This document shows positions 49,601 through 61,949 of a stretch of DNA of 64,000 bases, in pieces. This DNA comes from Nyssa sinensis (Eukaryota > Streptophyta > Magnoliopsida > Cornales > Nyssaceae), in NCBI GenBank assembly GCA_008638375.1, contig CM018041.1, positions 434,001 to 498,000 on the forward strand. The letters run 5' to 3'. Under the pieces are notes generated by a model. That model ran no database searches, was not told the origin of the DNA, and saw only the letters and a list, made by a program, of their open reading frames with translations. Position numbers and translations under genes: made by a program. Within the stretch, counting starts at the first letter, position 1. Every line of letters starts with the position of its first letter.

Positions 49601-52366
49601 AGAAATAAAAGAGTTCAACACTTCAACCACTACAAAAGAGAAAGAAACAAAGAGTCCCATCTCTTTAAAAAAAATTATTTAATTAACTGACTTAACTCCA
49701 CAATCCACATACTTAACAAATTACACCAATTAAAGAAAGACTTGAAACAGAAACTTCAAGGTGCTCTCCTCAATAAAATCTAATTTTCTAAAGGATTAAT
49801 AGCACGGAGAAGAACAATCACCCTTTAAACCACACAGGACCTGCATAACAAATTTTTATGGTAGTAGTGCAAATGCTACACTACCACCACCCATACAGAC
49901 AATAGGTACTATTGTGAATCCTAGAGACCCAGCCCAGCCCTCAAAGGGGATATTTTTACCACAATAACAAATTTTTTTTCTTTTGGATAAGTATAATAGC
50001 TGACCCCAAATAGTTGAAATAAGGCTTTGTTGAATAATAATAATAATAATAAAGCCAATGCTCATTGTCAATTTGAATACAATTGATTTTATCTATAACA
50101 ATTAGAAAAAAAATCCAATTACAATAAGGAACAATTTAAAATTTTTGGGTAGTGCACTATGCCTAAGAAAACCTACTAATGATCTTATTGATCAAGATAG
50201 ATGAATAACAATAATGTAGACAAACAGACTTCACCATCTTGATCTATGATTGCAATACTTCAGACTAACCACCAAAACTACTTTTAGCAACTCAATCCAT
50301 GTCCTTTTGGCTTACCCTTCAACACATATTCATTCCAGACTCATAGTTTAATGGGTTGGACATGGCCAAATACCACGAACTAAAGATTTAGCATGCATAT
50401 TAGAATATTCAGTTTTTGGATAATCACATTTTATTTTTTTGGATAGGTAATAAAAACACCCACCCATGTCCCAACTGAGACTTGAACACTGAACCTCCCC
50501 CCCGCCCCCCCTCTTTTTGGGAGTAAGGGGAGATAGCACTCGAGCTAACAGCTGGTGGTGGATAATCACAAATTGTGACCATGAATCATACATAGTACTA
50601 CATTATAAACTCAAGAACAAAAATAAAAATAAAAAAATAAAATAATTATTCTGCTGAGATATACAAGTATATATTCATATAATAAAGAGGTAACCGAAGA
50701 AGAAGCATCGACAAATTCAACTGAAACAGGAAAAATATTTGTAATTACAAATTCCAAGAAACCAACTGACCTCATTGTAAGTCGTTCTTCCCTTGCTTTC
50801 CACTTTCTCACACACTAGACACGACAAGAGATGGTAGACATGAAATCAGTATGAAAATTGTCACCAGACTTAACTATAAGTAGCCAACTATGTTATGTGG
50901 ACTTTTTCAAGTATGTGAGGTATCCGTGTCAAACACATGATACATGGTGGACTGTGTCCAATTTGTCTAGTTGGGCATGCATCCAACAGCATGTTTAATA
51001 ATTCAACTTTAATATAGAATTATTCATGAAACTCTCTTATGATGTTCCTTCCATTACATGGTTACCACAAAATGAGTTGTGTACATGTTCAACACTATGT
51101 TACACAAAAACTTCAGTTTACTGAAGGAAATAAAAGAAAAATACTAAAAAAATATAAACATTTTGCCATGTCTTCACTTCTTTGTGTTTGGAGATTTGAT
51201 AAATCCAGCACTTGGACACGTACACACACCCAACCATTTACCCAAGTTCATCTAACATAGCTAGCCAGTGACAAGGCCAGTTTTGGGAAGATCAGTTATA
51301 TCCTACAAATACTAAAAGGAAAAAAAAAGTCAACATAAAAAACTTTGGCAATTATGTTTCCCAAGAACTTCCATATCAAAAGCAGGTCTGTCAATAACTG
51401 CAGTTCACATGTTAGTGAAGAAAAACCCATTTTTGCAAAGGGGAAAAACCACACAAAATCAAAAGATGAGAATGAAATATGCACCTTTCATGCTGAACTG
51501 CCGGAGTCCCCTACCACTTTTATCCCCTCCAACCGTGCGTTGACCTCTTTTCTTCTTCCTGTTACTGTTTGGAAACTAATAAAAACTTGCAGCAAAACAA
51601 AGCTACAGCATTGGAACAACATAATTGCAAAATTTATGTCCAACCGCAAAATTAGAAAAATACAAAGGCCATAATTAACTAGACTAATAAGAAGAACTAC
51701 AAGTAAAAGAATTTGAATTACCAGGATGACATCGACAATTGTGTGAACACAAAATTCAAGCAGAAGAGAACCAGAAGAACAACCCGTTGCAACAACACCC
51801 AAACATTATAACTTCACTACTTAAATTTTCAGAACACGACAACTTTAAGCACAAATATATCATTAACTGATCCATTTTTCAACAGGTCTCAAAATTTATA
51901 ATAATAATAAAAAAAAAAAGTTAATTCAAGAGTGATTTTCCCACAAGTTTCTGGGATAGTATCAATTTTGTAGGTAGGTGGAAATTCAAGCACAGACAAT
52001 GTCAAATTACTCATCGATTTAAACAATTCCCACGACTACAATCAAAAAACAATTCATGGGTTCCACTAGTCTATGCAAAACCCTCAAAAACAAATCAAGC
52101 GAACGATAATTAAAGGCTCACCCAACAGCCCCTTGAGATCCGGCGTCGTCGCCGTGAATGTCGAGGTGGTTTAACCTAAGAAAAGTGTTCTCGCTGGCCG
52201 GCGTGGCCATAGCCGCCTCGCTTCGGCTCGAAGGAGACCCGACGCTGCCACTCGTGGACACTGATTGGCCCGAAACGGTAGTCCCCCACGACCTGGTAGC
52301 TCCTCCTCTGGAAAAGGCCGACGGGTTCTTGTCCCCATCCTCTTGCTGATTCCCACCGGTAACCAT
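42330..52366 (-). CDS. DPB: DP transcription factor (E2F dimerisation partner), 348 aa
   Basis: Nine exons join in phase, minus strand: 52122-52366, 51485-51558, 50771-50814, 45184-45246, 44907-45053, 44692-44760, 44438-44536, 42911-42981, 42330-42564 (1047 nt). DP proteins pair with E2F to bind cell-cycle promoters. Residues 25-50 ([18 protein letters not shown]) match the conserved N-terminus of plant DPs. The winged-helix DNA-binding domain spans about 83-190 with [10 protein letters not shown] and the DEF-box core [19 protein letters not shown] coiled-coil dimerisation helix follows (192-235, [20 protein letters not shown]). The marked-box-like part holds [12 protein letters not shown] and [23 protein letters not shown] (248-280). 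The tail is Pro/Ser-rich. At the first junction the product reads GAVG-KKKRGQR, one residue shorter than I recall in Arabidopsis DPB. Introns are GT-AG; intron 3 is 5.5 kb and holds a LINE and SINEs. The symbol is by similarity. Intact. Confidence 0.93.
45905..46462 (+). mobile_element. LINE 3' fragment in DP intron 3
   Basis: Plus-strand frames, interrupted, contain TASLDSI, RCCMCLSHD-like, and [15 protein letters not shown] pieces, the zinc-binding tail of L1-type ORF2, then untranslated sequence ending GAATAAATTATTACTCATCAAAA. The 3' terminus resembles that of the LINE at 13775. Confidence 0.65.
46654..46770 (-). mobile_element. tRNA-derived SINE with (TA)n tail
   Basis: On the minus strand, CCAGCTGCTAGCTTGAGTGTATCTC leads to a degenerate B-box and GGTGCATTTGTATTACCTATCA, then (TA)n at 46654-46691. 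It matches the layout of the SINE at 50429-50558. Target duplication is unclear (TCAATC on both sides). Confidence 0.5.
47654..47680 (+). repeat. (CT)n microsatellite
   Basis: About 13 CT units in DP intron 3. The 46770-50430 part of this intron otherwise shows no recognisable element. Confidence 0.9.
50429..50558 (-). mobile_element. tRNA-derived SINE with 12-bp target duplication
   Basis: Minus strand: CAGCTGTTAGCTCGAGTGCTATC, a C/G-rich insert, GTGTTCAAGTCTCAGTTGGGAC, GGGTGGGTG and an A-rich tail. TGGATAATCACA lies on both sides (50417-50428, 50559-50570). Same 130-bp length and family as 12649-12778. It lies in DP intron 3. Confidence 0.8.
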
Positions 52367-53688
52367 TCCTACTTACACCCACCAATAATCATAAAAATCA
52401 TAGAATTTGAAAGAAACACGGATGAGAACTCAACAAAAAGTGTTGGGGATTTTGAAGAACAAAACAAGTATGAAGGATTTGGACAAGGACAGGGATTGAT
52501 GAGGATCAGTGAGACGTTCCTCTCAGTTTTCTCTCACTCAAAATCAAAGAGTAAGGTGCGGAGCGAGGGCACTGTTGCGGTTTTTTTTTTTGTTGTTTCT
52601 GTCTGTATGGGAAAGGGGGATGGTTGAGGGGAACGTGTTCATCTAAAACAAAGGGTTCTGTGGTATAGAAAAGAGAATGGTCGAGGCTTGGGTTCCAGCA
52701 CATGGAAGGAGGGAAAACCAGGGTTTTCTAAACTTTTTTAATTATTTATTATTTATAAATGCACTGTCGATGTATCAACATACCCTCAAAAATTAACAAA
52801 TATATCTATATATTGAAGTAAATTGTGAATTATGAAATCAATGATTTATTTTGATTGCCTTCAGCCTTCAGGCTGTGTGTGTAGTTTATGGGTATAATAT
52901 GAGTTATACTATGAAGTTAAATTATAGAAAAAACCTCCGTTATAATTAGAAAACCATAAGATAGAAGATAAAAGTTTTTTTTTACTGATATATTTTTTTA
53001 ATCTTATTATTTTGGTCTTAATATTATACAAAATTAAAACCTAAATAAAAATTTAACAGCCCCTTCATTTATATGTAAGCAACTGATTTTTTTTTTTCCC
53101 CCAAAATAGTATTGTTATCAATTGTTGAGTTTCTATAATTTGTTTTAATTTTTAATTTTATTTTTTCCTTGGTTTAAGAATCCTAACTAAAGTCTGGGTT
53201 AGACTTTTTTTTTTTCTTTTTCTTTTTAAAATTTTATTTTAACTTTGTTAAATTGGGTTTTTAATATTACCCAGAGACCCAATGAATTGTTAAAAGATTT
53301 GATAAAATAAGTAAGAATATCCAATTTAATGAAGATAACATTTCATAAACATTGCTATAATTTGGTATATTTCAAAAGCTTGAATGGTGCGTGTTATATC
53401 TACCGAATATTATTTGCAATCTTATATTGATAGAATTATAAATACAATCTATATCAGACATTACCAAAAAGGGGGGTAGAACTAGAAAATTATTATTATT
53501 ATTAAAATACAATGGGAGGAGGGAGTGTCTCTATTTTAATAAAAATATACAACTTTAATTTCTCCCCTAAGCTTAGGAAACACTTTCATCCTGTGAAAAA
53601 TATTATAATTTTAATGAATAAAAATCACACTTTTGTGAGAAAAATAAAAACTATCCGTTTTTGATAAAATGAAAGGCACTCCAAAATG

Positions 53689-53692
<4 letters not shown>

Positions 53693-53731
<39 letters not shown>
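53693..53731 (+). repeat. (AG)n microsatellite
   Basis: About 19 uninterrupted AG units. Confidence 0.95.
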
Positions 53732-53737
<6 letters not shown>

Positions 53738-54412
53738 ATAATTCATTTTATCTCTATTTTTCTTTCCAGCAATGAAATACCTATTTAATATTTTAGAGGA
53801 GGAGGAGGAGGATTAACATTATTCCTTTTTCCTCATTAATTATCCAAGTATGATAAATGATTATCATTATCATTCCCCTTGTATTATTTTCCTACTAACT
53901 AGTGTTCTATCTTTTTTCTCTTTCCTTCCCATTCATTCAAGTACGCTTTCCAAGTTTCCATGCCTCCTCAAGCAAACACAGCCTAATAAGTGGGTTGGCT
54001 TCTTTTCCTTCAGCATTGTTACGATTATTAATGTTGTTTATACATGACAGTCAATTTTATTTTATTCTCTTGTTTGGTACTGGTACGGTAGATGGAAAAA
54101 TATCCAGTGCTCTAATGTATCAAAGATCTTTCTGTTGAAACAGTTTGGATCATTTTCATAATAATCAGTTTGATCATAAGCAAATGCTATCCCCACAGCA
54201 CAGAATTGGCCCCAAAAGAAGCTAAGCTTGTATGCTTATGAACTAGTTCACCTTCACTGTGAGGTGTTATCAAGCAACCTAGTAGGGTGTAGAAAAAGAG
54301 AAGAATGATCACTGACTAAAAAAGTTAAATCACTGAGCTTTTAGCTTCGTGTTCATTCTTACTACTAGTCCTCACAATCATTGGGTAATCTAAACCACCC
54401 AACTCCTCCAAA

Positions 54413-54454
54413 CACACACACACACACACACTATATATATATATATATATATAT
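54413..54454 (+). repeat. (CA)n(TA)n microsatellite
   Basis: Compound repeat of about nine CA units followed by about eleven TA units. Confidence 0.95.
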
Positions 54455-56033
54455 CCCAATCTCCCGTCCCTTCAAAAGGAAATAAAAAAGAATCATTCAA
54501 AGACATATATGTGCTACTACTATCACTAAATTGAAATGATAACACGGGGAGTTCAATCAATGCATTTCTTTTCCTTCTTCTTTTTGAACAAAAGTTCAAA
54601 CTTCAAGCAACTAACAAGTCATATTGCATCTACTCTAGTATCATTGTCACATTATTGCATCTGAAAATTTGTTCCTCAAGTCAGTCATACATTTTCAATA
54701 TCAAAATCCAACCATGCATAATGTCAGCTAAGTACTTGCCAAATGCTTTAATATTCCTTCACTCGTGACATATTGCGAACAATGTACAATTGTATACATT
54801 TCAAAAAATCAATGTATTGGAAAGTATGTGGTTTTCACCTCAGCCAAAGTGCAGTGTTATTAGAATTTCATCTACTATGGTTACCTTGCACACTTGACCT
54901 AGACTTTACCTTTGTTAACACCAGATGTTAGATTAGTCAACACCACAAAAATCTAGAGGAGAGAAAAAAAGAAAACAAAAGAAACAGTCTCCTATGCATT
55001 GTATAGTGGAAAATCAAGTTAAAGTCAAGTAATGAAAAATAAAGTTTATGCCCAAGTACATTAATATCCATCCATATTATCACAGTTTACCAGCTACATC
55101 AATAAAGCAAATCCTATAAATATCATGCAACCATCACAATAATGACTTAGAGATCTTCATTCAAATATATTAGCAGCATTTACTGAGTTCAATCTACATT
55201 GAACTTAAAACAAATTTCAGTGCATTTATGAATAAATATGAACCATGTATACTCAGATCAATACTAGAATATCTCATCATGGTATGTAGAGAAAAGTGTG
55301 ATATCATACCACTTTATGATTAAATTTAGTATAGCAATCATATATGAATTGATAAGAATATCTACTATTTGTAGTAAAATTACTAGTCTCTAATTAGATA
55401 ATTGGAAAGATAACTTATAATCAAGCTATTAGAAATATAACTTTTCTTCTTTAGTAGATTGTTTGTAATATCCAAACACTATATGCAAAAAAATGAAATA
55501 AAAATAAGATATACACAACATCTTAAGTGTCCACTAAAATCTCATTTTGGTCAAGAGAATGCAAGAGATTGAACAATCATTTAAATTCGAGAGTGCTCAT
55601 TTTAGAAATTAGAAGTAATTGTAGATAAATATTGTTTTAAATGAGTGTAAACATATTTCCTTCAAACATATTTGATGATAGTTTTATTTGTTTGTGAGAT
55701 ACGTGTAATTCTACTTCAATTATATGCATTCTCGACCACATGATGATTTGACTTCGAATTATTTGCATTCTTGACCACATGATGATTTCACTCATTTTAA
55801 TGTAAGTTCATATATACTGTGGACATATATTATAACCAGATCATTGAATGCAAACGAAAAATCCATACACATTGTAACAAGGTGTGCTCAGTGCTACATC
55901 CATTTCACATGTAAAGCATTTCTTTATGAAGGCATGACCAGCACTTTCATGTCAGCACAAATTATTCACAGAAAAAAATCTATAATGAAATAATATGATA
56001 TATGACATCATAAAGAATAAGACCTAATAATTA

Positions 56034-56185
56034 AAAAAAGGGGCTTATGCAAGGTGCTGGGAGGGATAAATTAGAGACAAACTTAACCTTTGACATTATT
56101 TTTACAAAAAATGGCTGCTCTAAAACTTGAACCTGCTTTCTCACGCTTAACAGCCTTAGCATTTTACCATTGCATCGAGCAATGG
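56034..56185 (-). mobile_element. Au-like SINE, diverged copy
   Basis: On the minus strand it reads GCTCGATGCAATGGTAAAATGC, then an AAGCGTGAGAAAGCAGG block, AGCAGCCATTTTTTGTAAAAATAA and TTTATCCCTCCCAGCACC. The GCAATGGTAA start, the AGCC(A/T)TTTTGCAAAA middle and the CCCTCCC end are what I recall of plant Au SINEs. It aligns along its length with 57393-57560. Confidence 0.5.
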
Positions 56186-57392
56186 CTCCTAAGACCAAAG
56201 AATTGACACGACCTAGAACTATGCAATGTATTCGGAGACTGACAGAATAGAGAATCCTCTTAAACAAGATGAATACGAGTAAGTGAGCAAGAGAGAAGAA
56301 TGGTTGCAAATTTAAGAATACAATTCCTCGGCCAAAATCTTTATATTTAGAGAGTGGAAAAAATAAATGTAGTGGAAGGTGAGGAAAGTTTAAGCAAAAA
56401 ATAATAATAAGGAGAAGAAGAAGATAGAAAGATGGTTAAATTTTAGTCACAACACGTATATTTTCAATATCTATAAAGTGCATGACATAGCATCCTCAAG
56501 ATAGCCATAAAGGGCCACATAATAACATAGGGAAAAGCACAAGAATTCCTTGTAGCAACTAGTACTTTCAATTCATGCTTAACAGAAATGATCAATTTTA
56601 ATAAAAATATTTACAACATGTCACCACATAACATGTTGACTTTTGCATCAATTAATGAATGAACAAATGAGACCATGTAGTTAGTTAGATTGTAAACTCA
56701 GTAGAACATTTTAACAGGTAAAATGAATTTCAAAACCAAGCAATAGCATTCATACTTACAAGTTCACCCTTTCAATCCACTCCAAAAAGAATAAGCTCAG
56801 ACTAAAAGTTACACACATGTTGGAGGGACCTACTACCTAATTTCATGTCAATCATAACTTTCAATAACAAATTAATTCATGAGGAAACTGACAACATATA
56901 TGAGGTGTAAAAACTTAATGTCAGCCTTCAACTTGAACGTGCAAAAGATGTCGTATCTACACATTTACACAAATCAATAACATGTCTTCTTTCGAGTGTG
57001 ACTGTGTGCATTTGTGCTGTTTTCACCGCTTAAATTAGATAAACCTCGGTTAGTTTTCATCAAAGTCCTGCTTACTTTTTCATTATTTACTATTGTAATT
57101 TAAAACACTAGATCACTCTTTTGAATTCATATTATGAAGGGTAAATAAAGAAATGTAATGACAGCAGTTCCCAGTTAAATTTAGTAATTTTATTATGTAA
57201 ATATAAATTAAGAAAGACTAATTTTAAGAAACAAAAAGGAAAGTACAACAATAAATGAAGGAAAGCAGAGTATTTGGGCATTTGGATACAGAACAAAAAA
57301 TGCCAGCTTGGTTTTGTCGTGGAGAGATAACATATTCCTGTTTTCCCTTTATCCCGAAGATTCAACAATCTTAAGGTTCATTACCTAGTGTT

Positions 57393-57560
57393 GATCCCGT
57401 ACATGCAGGGCACTAGGAAGGGTGGACTGGAGACAGATCTAACTTTTGGATTTATTTTTGCACAAAGTGACTGCTCTCTTCACATGAAAACTTGTGCTCT
57501 CACACTTGACAACCCGAACATTTACCATTGCTTGGTGCAATGGTAAAAGAAGCCACTCAA
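57393..57560 (-). mobile_element. Au-like SINE
   Basis: On the minus strand: GGTGCAATGGTAAATGTTCGGG, TTGTCAAGTGTGAGAGCAC, AGTCACTTTGTGCAAAAATAAATCC, and CAGTCCACCCTTCCTAGTGCCCTGCATG. Same family and orientation as the copy at 56034. No target duplication was sought successfully. Confidence 0.55.
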
Positions 57561-57896
57561 ATGAGGCTAAAATGTGCTTAGACAAAAGGACAGAAAAAAA
57601 ATAAAGAAAACAGACAAAGAAAAGGGGCAGCGGTGGGGAGGACCTGGAGGTAATTTGCATTGTGAAGAAAGAAAACAATAATGACATTAATTCGAACAAT
57701 TTAACTTTGAGACATTCAATTGAATGTTGAACGTGAAAGGCCAGAATGCCAGCTAGCATGGTGATACATTGTGGCACCTTTACTTGCATGTAGACCGTGT
57801 GTCACTCGCTATCATAGCCTTTATTTTAACTCATTGTTCTACATTCTTCCACCTAAGCTCAGGTCCATGTCTTCATCTTCACCCTTCTCTTTGCCC

Positions 57897-57905
57897 TATA
57901 TAAAG
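57897..57905 (+). promoter_or_regulatory. TATA box of CSLA
   Basis: TATATAAAG in a C-rich setting, 168 bp upstream of the ATG at 58073. A start site about 30 bp on would leave a leader near 140 bp. Confidence 0.6.
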
Positions 57906-58072
57906 CGAAACTTGCATACCTGAACACACTGCACCTATTAGATGCACTTCCTGTATTAACTCATCACCTCGCCTCCTAAGTGCTTCAATTTGTTGCATAA
58001 ATTTATACATAAAAGTTTTTTTTTAGCTCTGAATTAGGGTTCTTTTTCCTTCTGTAACATAAGCTAGTGACC

Positions 58073-58387
58073 ATGAGAAATTTAGTTCTTAAAGAACCTG
58101 CTATGAGAGTGACCGATGATGTTACAGGTAGTCTCAGTTATGCTTGGCAGTGTATACGAGTTCTGGTGATTATTCCACTTCTACAGATTGCAGTTTACTT
58201 GTGCGCAGGGATGTCTATTATGCTTTTTGTTGAAAGGGTTTATATGGCGATTGTGATCATGTGTGTAAAGTTATTGGGGAAGAAAAGATATACCAAGTAT
58301 AAGTTAGAAGCCATGAAAGAAGACCTAGAACGTAACAAAAGCTATCCCATGGTGTTGATTCAAATACCTATGTATAATGAAAAGGAG
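58073..58387 (+). CDS. CSLA: CSLA glucomannan 4-beta-mannosyltransferase, exon 1 only
   Basis: The first 105 codons of a cellulose-synthase-like A protein, a Golgi membrane GT2 enzyme that builds mannan and glucomannan. ATG 58073 is the first in frame. A transmembrane segment lies at about 30-66 (LVIIPLLQIAVYLC...ERVYMAIVIMCVKLLG), followed by YPMVLIQIPMYNEKE, the signature that opens the GT2 catalytic domain. The exon ends GAG|GTACGT at 58387, the usual place for the first CSLA intron. The next expected block (VYQLSIGAACGLSWP) was not found to 64000, so the intron is at least 5.6 kb and the gene continues beyond the right edge. Subfamily number cannot be given. Confidence 0.9.
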
Positions 58388-58531
58388 GTACGTATACTAA
58401 ATTTTACATGATACTCATATATGTTTGTATGCATAGACTATGCACCCAATCCACAATTATTGTATATTTAAGAAAGTGAAGACTCACTAATTACCATCCA
58501 AAATTTTGAATGCGTCTCATTTTCAAAAATT

Positions 58532-59705
58532 TTATTTTATTTTATTTTTGGATAAGTAAAAGAGTATATATTAAATAAGCTCCCAAGGAGGAAACCGATA
58601 TGTACCAACAGCAGGCCACTCTTAAGAAGGCCATAAGGTCCCCAAAAAATCCACTATTGAAATTGCATACGAGGCCTTATTGGCTGAAAAGAAAAGTAAC
58701 CTCAAAACACTATATTTGAACATAAAAAGGGGCTGCTCTTCCCCCTCAGAACTCTCCTATTTCTCTCTCTACATGCTCCAAATCAAGCACATTGGTGCCA
58801 TCCTCCACACCCTTCTAGCCCCCCCCCCCCCCCCCCCCCCCCCCTTCACACGGGAACCACTCAAACACAAAAGAAGCTCCTTCAATGAGGCGGGAAAAAC
58901 CCAAGCACAACCAGAAATGGAGAGCAAAAAACACCAACAATCCCTTGCCCACAATCAAAGAACAAGAAGATGATCAACCGACTCCCTTTCCTCACGCATG
59001 ACACAGTTATTCACCAAATGGAAACCCTCTTTTGAAGGTTGTCCATAGCCAAAATGGACTCCCAAGCTGCCTCCCAAGCAAAAAAAGTTACCTTGGAAAG
59101 AACTTGCAACACCAAATCAGTTCCCAAGGAGAATGCCTCTCATCTGTCCCCATCAATTCCTTATAATAGGTTCGACTTGTAAACATCTTAGAGTTGCTGA
59201 ACTTCCAAACCAAAGCACCACTCCTCCCTTCAACAACCTAACAATTACTTAAACACCTCAAAATCCTAGACACCTCCTCCACCTCCCAATCAAAGAAATG
59301 CCTCCTTAAACTAGGAGATCAAACCACCTCCCCCCTTTCCCATGAATAGACATCCACCACCCAATCCTCTTTATTCCTTACTATGTTAAATAAATTAGGA
59401 AAAAATTCCCCCAAGGTCTCTTTACCACATCATTCATCCAACCAACATTTAATTCTTCTCCCCTCACCCACCTCAAAACAAATGAACTGCAGAAAGTCCT
59501 CAGGACTTTCTGTATCATTTGCCAAACTCCACAACCCAAAACCTCCATTACCTCCATTGGGAACCAACTCCCCTCCAAGCAACCACATTTCATATTAACC
59601 ACCTCCTTCCAAAGAGCATTATCCTCCATACCGAACCTCCACAACCATTTTCTTAGAAGAGCTTTATTAAAGAATCTAAAAATTTTAATTCCCAAGTCCA
59701 ACCCA
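58532..59705 (-). mobile_element. LINE 3' fragment in CSLA intron 1
   Basis: Minus-strand frame contains FFNKALLRKWLWRFGMEDNALWKEV and ELNVGWMNDVVKRPWGNFF, then broken zf-RVT-like sequence, and a 3' terminus CTTTTACTTATCCAAAAATAAAATAAAAT. It is 5'-truncated and contains a C26 tract. Confidence 0.75.
58819..58844 (+). repeat. C26 homopolymer inside a LINE
   Basis: Twenty-six consecutive C residues. Other LINE copies have no such tract at this place, so it expanded after insertion or reflects assembly error. Confidence 0.8.
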
Positions 59706-60294
59706 GGCCTTCACCATTTCATATTTATAAAATCTTATAAACAATTATTCCTTCAATATTGCATATTTCAAATCAGAAAGGATTTCCAGTGATCAATGTT
59801 TCTAACTGCATGTATGCCAACTTTTTAAAATTATATTTAATAAATAAATTTCTTTAAAAGGAAAAGTATCCATTAGGTTTTGCATTTCCTCATAGTTACC
59901 TTGTATTAAAACTTACTATCCATGTGCAGTACAGCTAGTTTTTTGTTACATCCTGCATAAAGCTTTTTAACTTATTATGTATGCAAGCATGCTATAAATA
60001 TAGAGTGTTAATTGCATTATGTGTCAATCAGAACTTAAAACTTAAAAGTAAATGCTACAAAGCTCTTGTTGTTTAGCGTTTGCGTGTGTATGTCTGTATT
60101 TGTGCTGTAGTTTGTAACAATGTATGAGGCAGTAGAGAAAGTAGAATGATGAAAAAAAGCTTAATCAACTAATCCCACAATTTTGGAAAAATTCTTTTAA
60201 AGATAAATTTGTATTAAAGCGCCTGAGGAGGGCGAAACCCATACGTACAAAAGGGACCCAAAACAACAATTAATGCCTAAGGTGCCCAAAAAAT

Positions 60295-60400
60295 CACCCC
60301 TTGGGGTTAGATGAGTTGGGAAGAGGCTTGGGTAATATTTCCAAGGTCTCAGGTTCAGCTCCCACACCAAGGGTCACCTACCTATCAAAAATAAATGTCC
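60295..60400 (+). mobile_element. tRNA-derived SINE nested in LINE
   Basis: GGGTTAGATGAGTTGGGAAGAGG and CTCAGGTTCAGCTCCCAC act as A- and B-box-like blocks, ending CCTATCAAAAATAAATG. CCCAAAAAAT lies on both sides (60285-60294, 60401-60410). Confidence 0.6.
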
Positions 60401-60716
60401 CCCAAAAAATTAATAAGAGAGCCAACCTATAAAAGAGAGGCCTCTTTAATCCAAAAGTAGAATAAATGCAGAAAATGATCTTTAAAAATAAAAGACGGTT
60501 GCTTTAACCCCTCAAAAGCACGCCTATTTCTTTCTCTCCAAAGACTTCAAATCAAGCAGATCGGCGCCATTCTCCACACCCAATGAGAATCCTTCCAAAC
60601 CTTATCCCTTCCAACTAAGGAGGAGATCTCTCAATGAAGATGGCAACGCCCATGCACATCCAAAGATCGAGAAAATAAGGCTCCAACCATCCCTTGCCAT
60701 TGGATAGTGTACTCGA

Positions 60717-61232
60717 ACTAAGAAGCACGGATACAACACGATATAAACACGTTATTTCTAAAAAAAAGTAGGACGCAGACACGTCGGTAACACGCTAAAT
60801 ATATATAATTTTTTTATATTTTTTATATGATCATATAATAAAAATTTAATGATATTTCAATTAAAATTGGCATAAAAACACACAAATCACAAAAATTTAT
60901 TAAGATATTAAATTAACAAAATCATTAAATAAAAATTAAAAAACAACTTCATTTAATCATCAACATCCATGATTCGAATTCCAAAACAAATTTACTAACT
61001 ATTTCATAAAACATATATGTGTGTGTGTCTAAGACGAGAAAAAGAGGAAAATTTTATAAAAAAATAGAAAACGTGTTTATAATGTGTCCAGAACGTGTCC
61101 GAAATTTTGAAATAAATAAATAAATTTGGACACTCCTCTTTTGCATGTCTAGCACATGTCTGGAAAGTGTCCGAGAGTGTCGATGTCTGACACGGACACA
61201 TGAGCCAAAATAAAGTGTCTGTGCTTCATAGT
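60717..61232. mobile_element. Family B element, full copy
   Basis: Left end ACTAAGAAGCACGGATAC and right end GTGTCTGTGCTTCATAGT are inverted repeats (about 15 of 18 match). ACACG/GTGTCC words are enriched near both ends, and the 516-bp interior is AT-rich and non-coding. Related sequence lies at 8367-8500 and 14812-15760. Target duplication and superfamily were not resolved. Confidence 0.65.
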
Positions 61233-61949
61233 ACTGGGAGATGGTCTACCGTCTCCAAAGTCCCCTTACCTATGCTACACCAATTGGCCATTCGGAATCT
61301 CCTTCTTTGAAGATTATCCATTGTCAAGATACCACCCTAAGCCGCCTCCCAAGCAATGAATGCTGCCTTAGTCGGAGCTTCGAAATACCAAATCACTCTC
61401 CATAGGTAATCCACTTAGCAGTCCCCAATCGACTTCCTGTAATAGGATTGGACAGTGAATGTCCTTGGGCCCAAGTACCGCACCATGGAATCTTCACACC
61501 CCCACTCAATATCCAAAATCGGTGAAGGGTTTCTAGGAGGCTCAACACCTCTTCCACCTCCCAAATAAAAAATTCGTCATAAATCCTGGCCTCCAAAACC
61601 ACCTCCCCTCCCACCCGAGAGCAACAATCAGCCACCCAAGCTCCCTTGTCATTTATATTTCAAAGTCTCGTCCCCATACCAAGGATCCACCCAAAACCTC
61701 CCTTGATTCCCCTCCCCCTCCCCCACCTCAAACTAAATTCTATTTTTAAAATCAACAACTCTTCTCTGAATCAATTTCCATAAACTGCAACCCAAAACCT
61801 CACCTACTTCTTTGGAAAACCAACCCCCCTCCTCACTCTGATATTTGGTAGCCACCACTCTCTTCCAAAAGGAGTGCTCCTCCATACCGAATCTCCGTAA
61901 CCATTTACCAAAGAGAGCTCTAAACACCCTCAACTTCTTTACCCCTAAG

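Larger units (their letters stand above)
52720..57890. other. Large gene-free spacer between DP and CSLA
   Basis: No gene match on either strand. It contains (AG)n at 53693-53731, (CA)n(TA)n at 54413-54454 and two Au-like SINEs near 56030 and 57395. The genes on either side are divergent, so both promoters lie in it. Confidence 0.6.
60196..61949 (-). mobile_element. LINE fragment carrying nested SINE and family B insertions
   Basis: Minus-strand frames include VKKLRVFRALFGKWLRRFGMEEHSFWKRVVATKY (61733-62017 reading frame) and TFWILSGGVKIPWCGTWAQGH. The 3' end lies near 60196. It is interrupted by the family B element (60717-61232) and a SINE (60295-60400). Element A copy 2 sits at its 5' side. 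Confidence 0.7.

Noticed and set aside
52158..52385. Overlapping open frames opposite DP exon 1
   Set aside because: They are other-frame shadows of the GC-richer coding exon.
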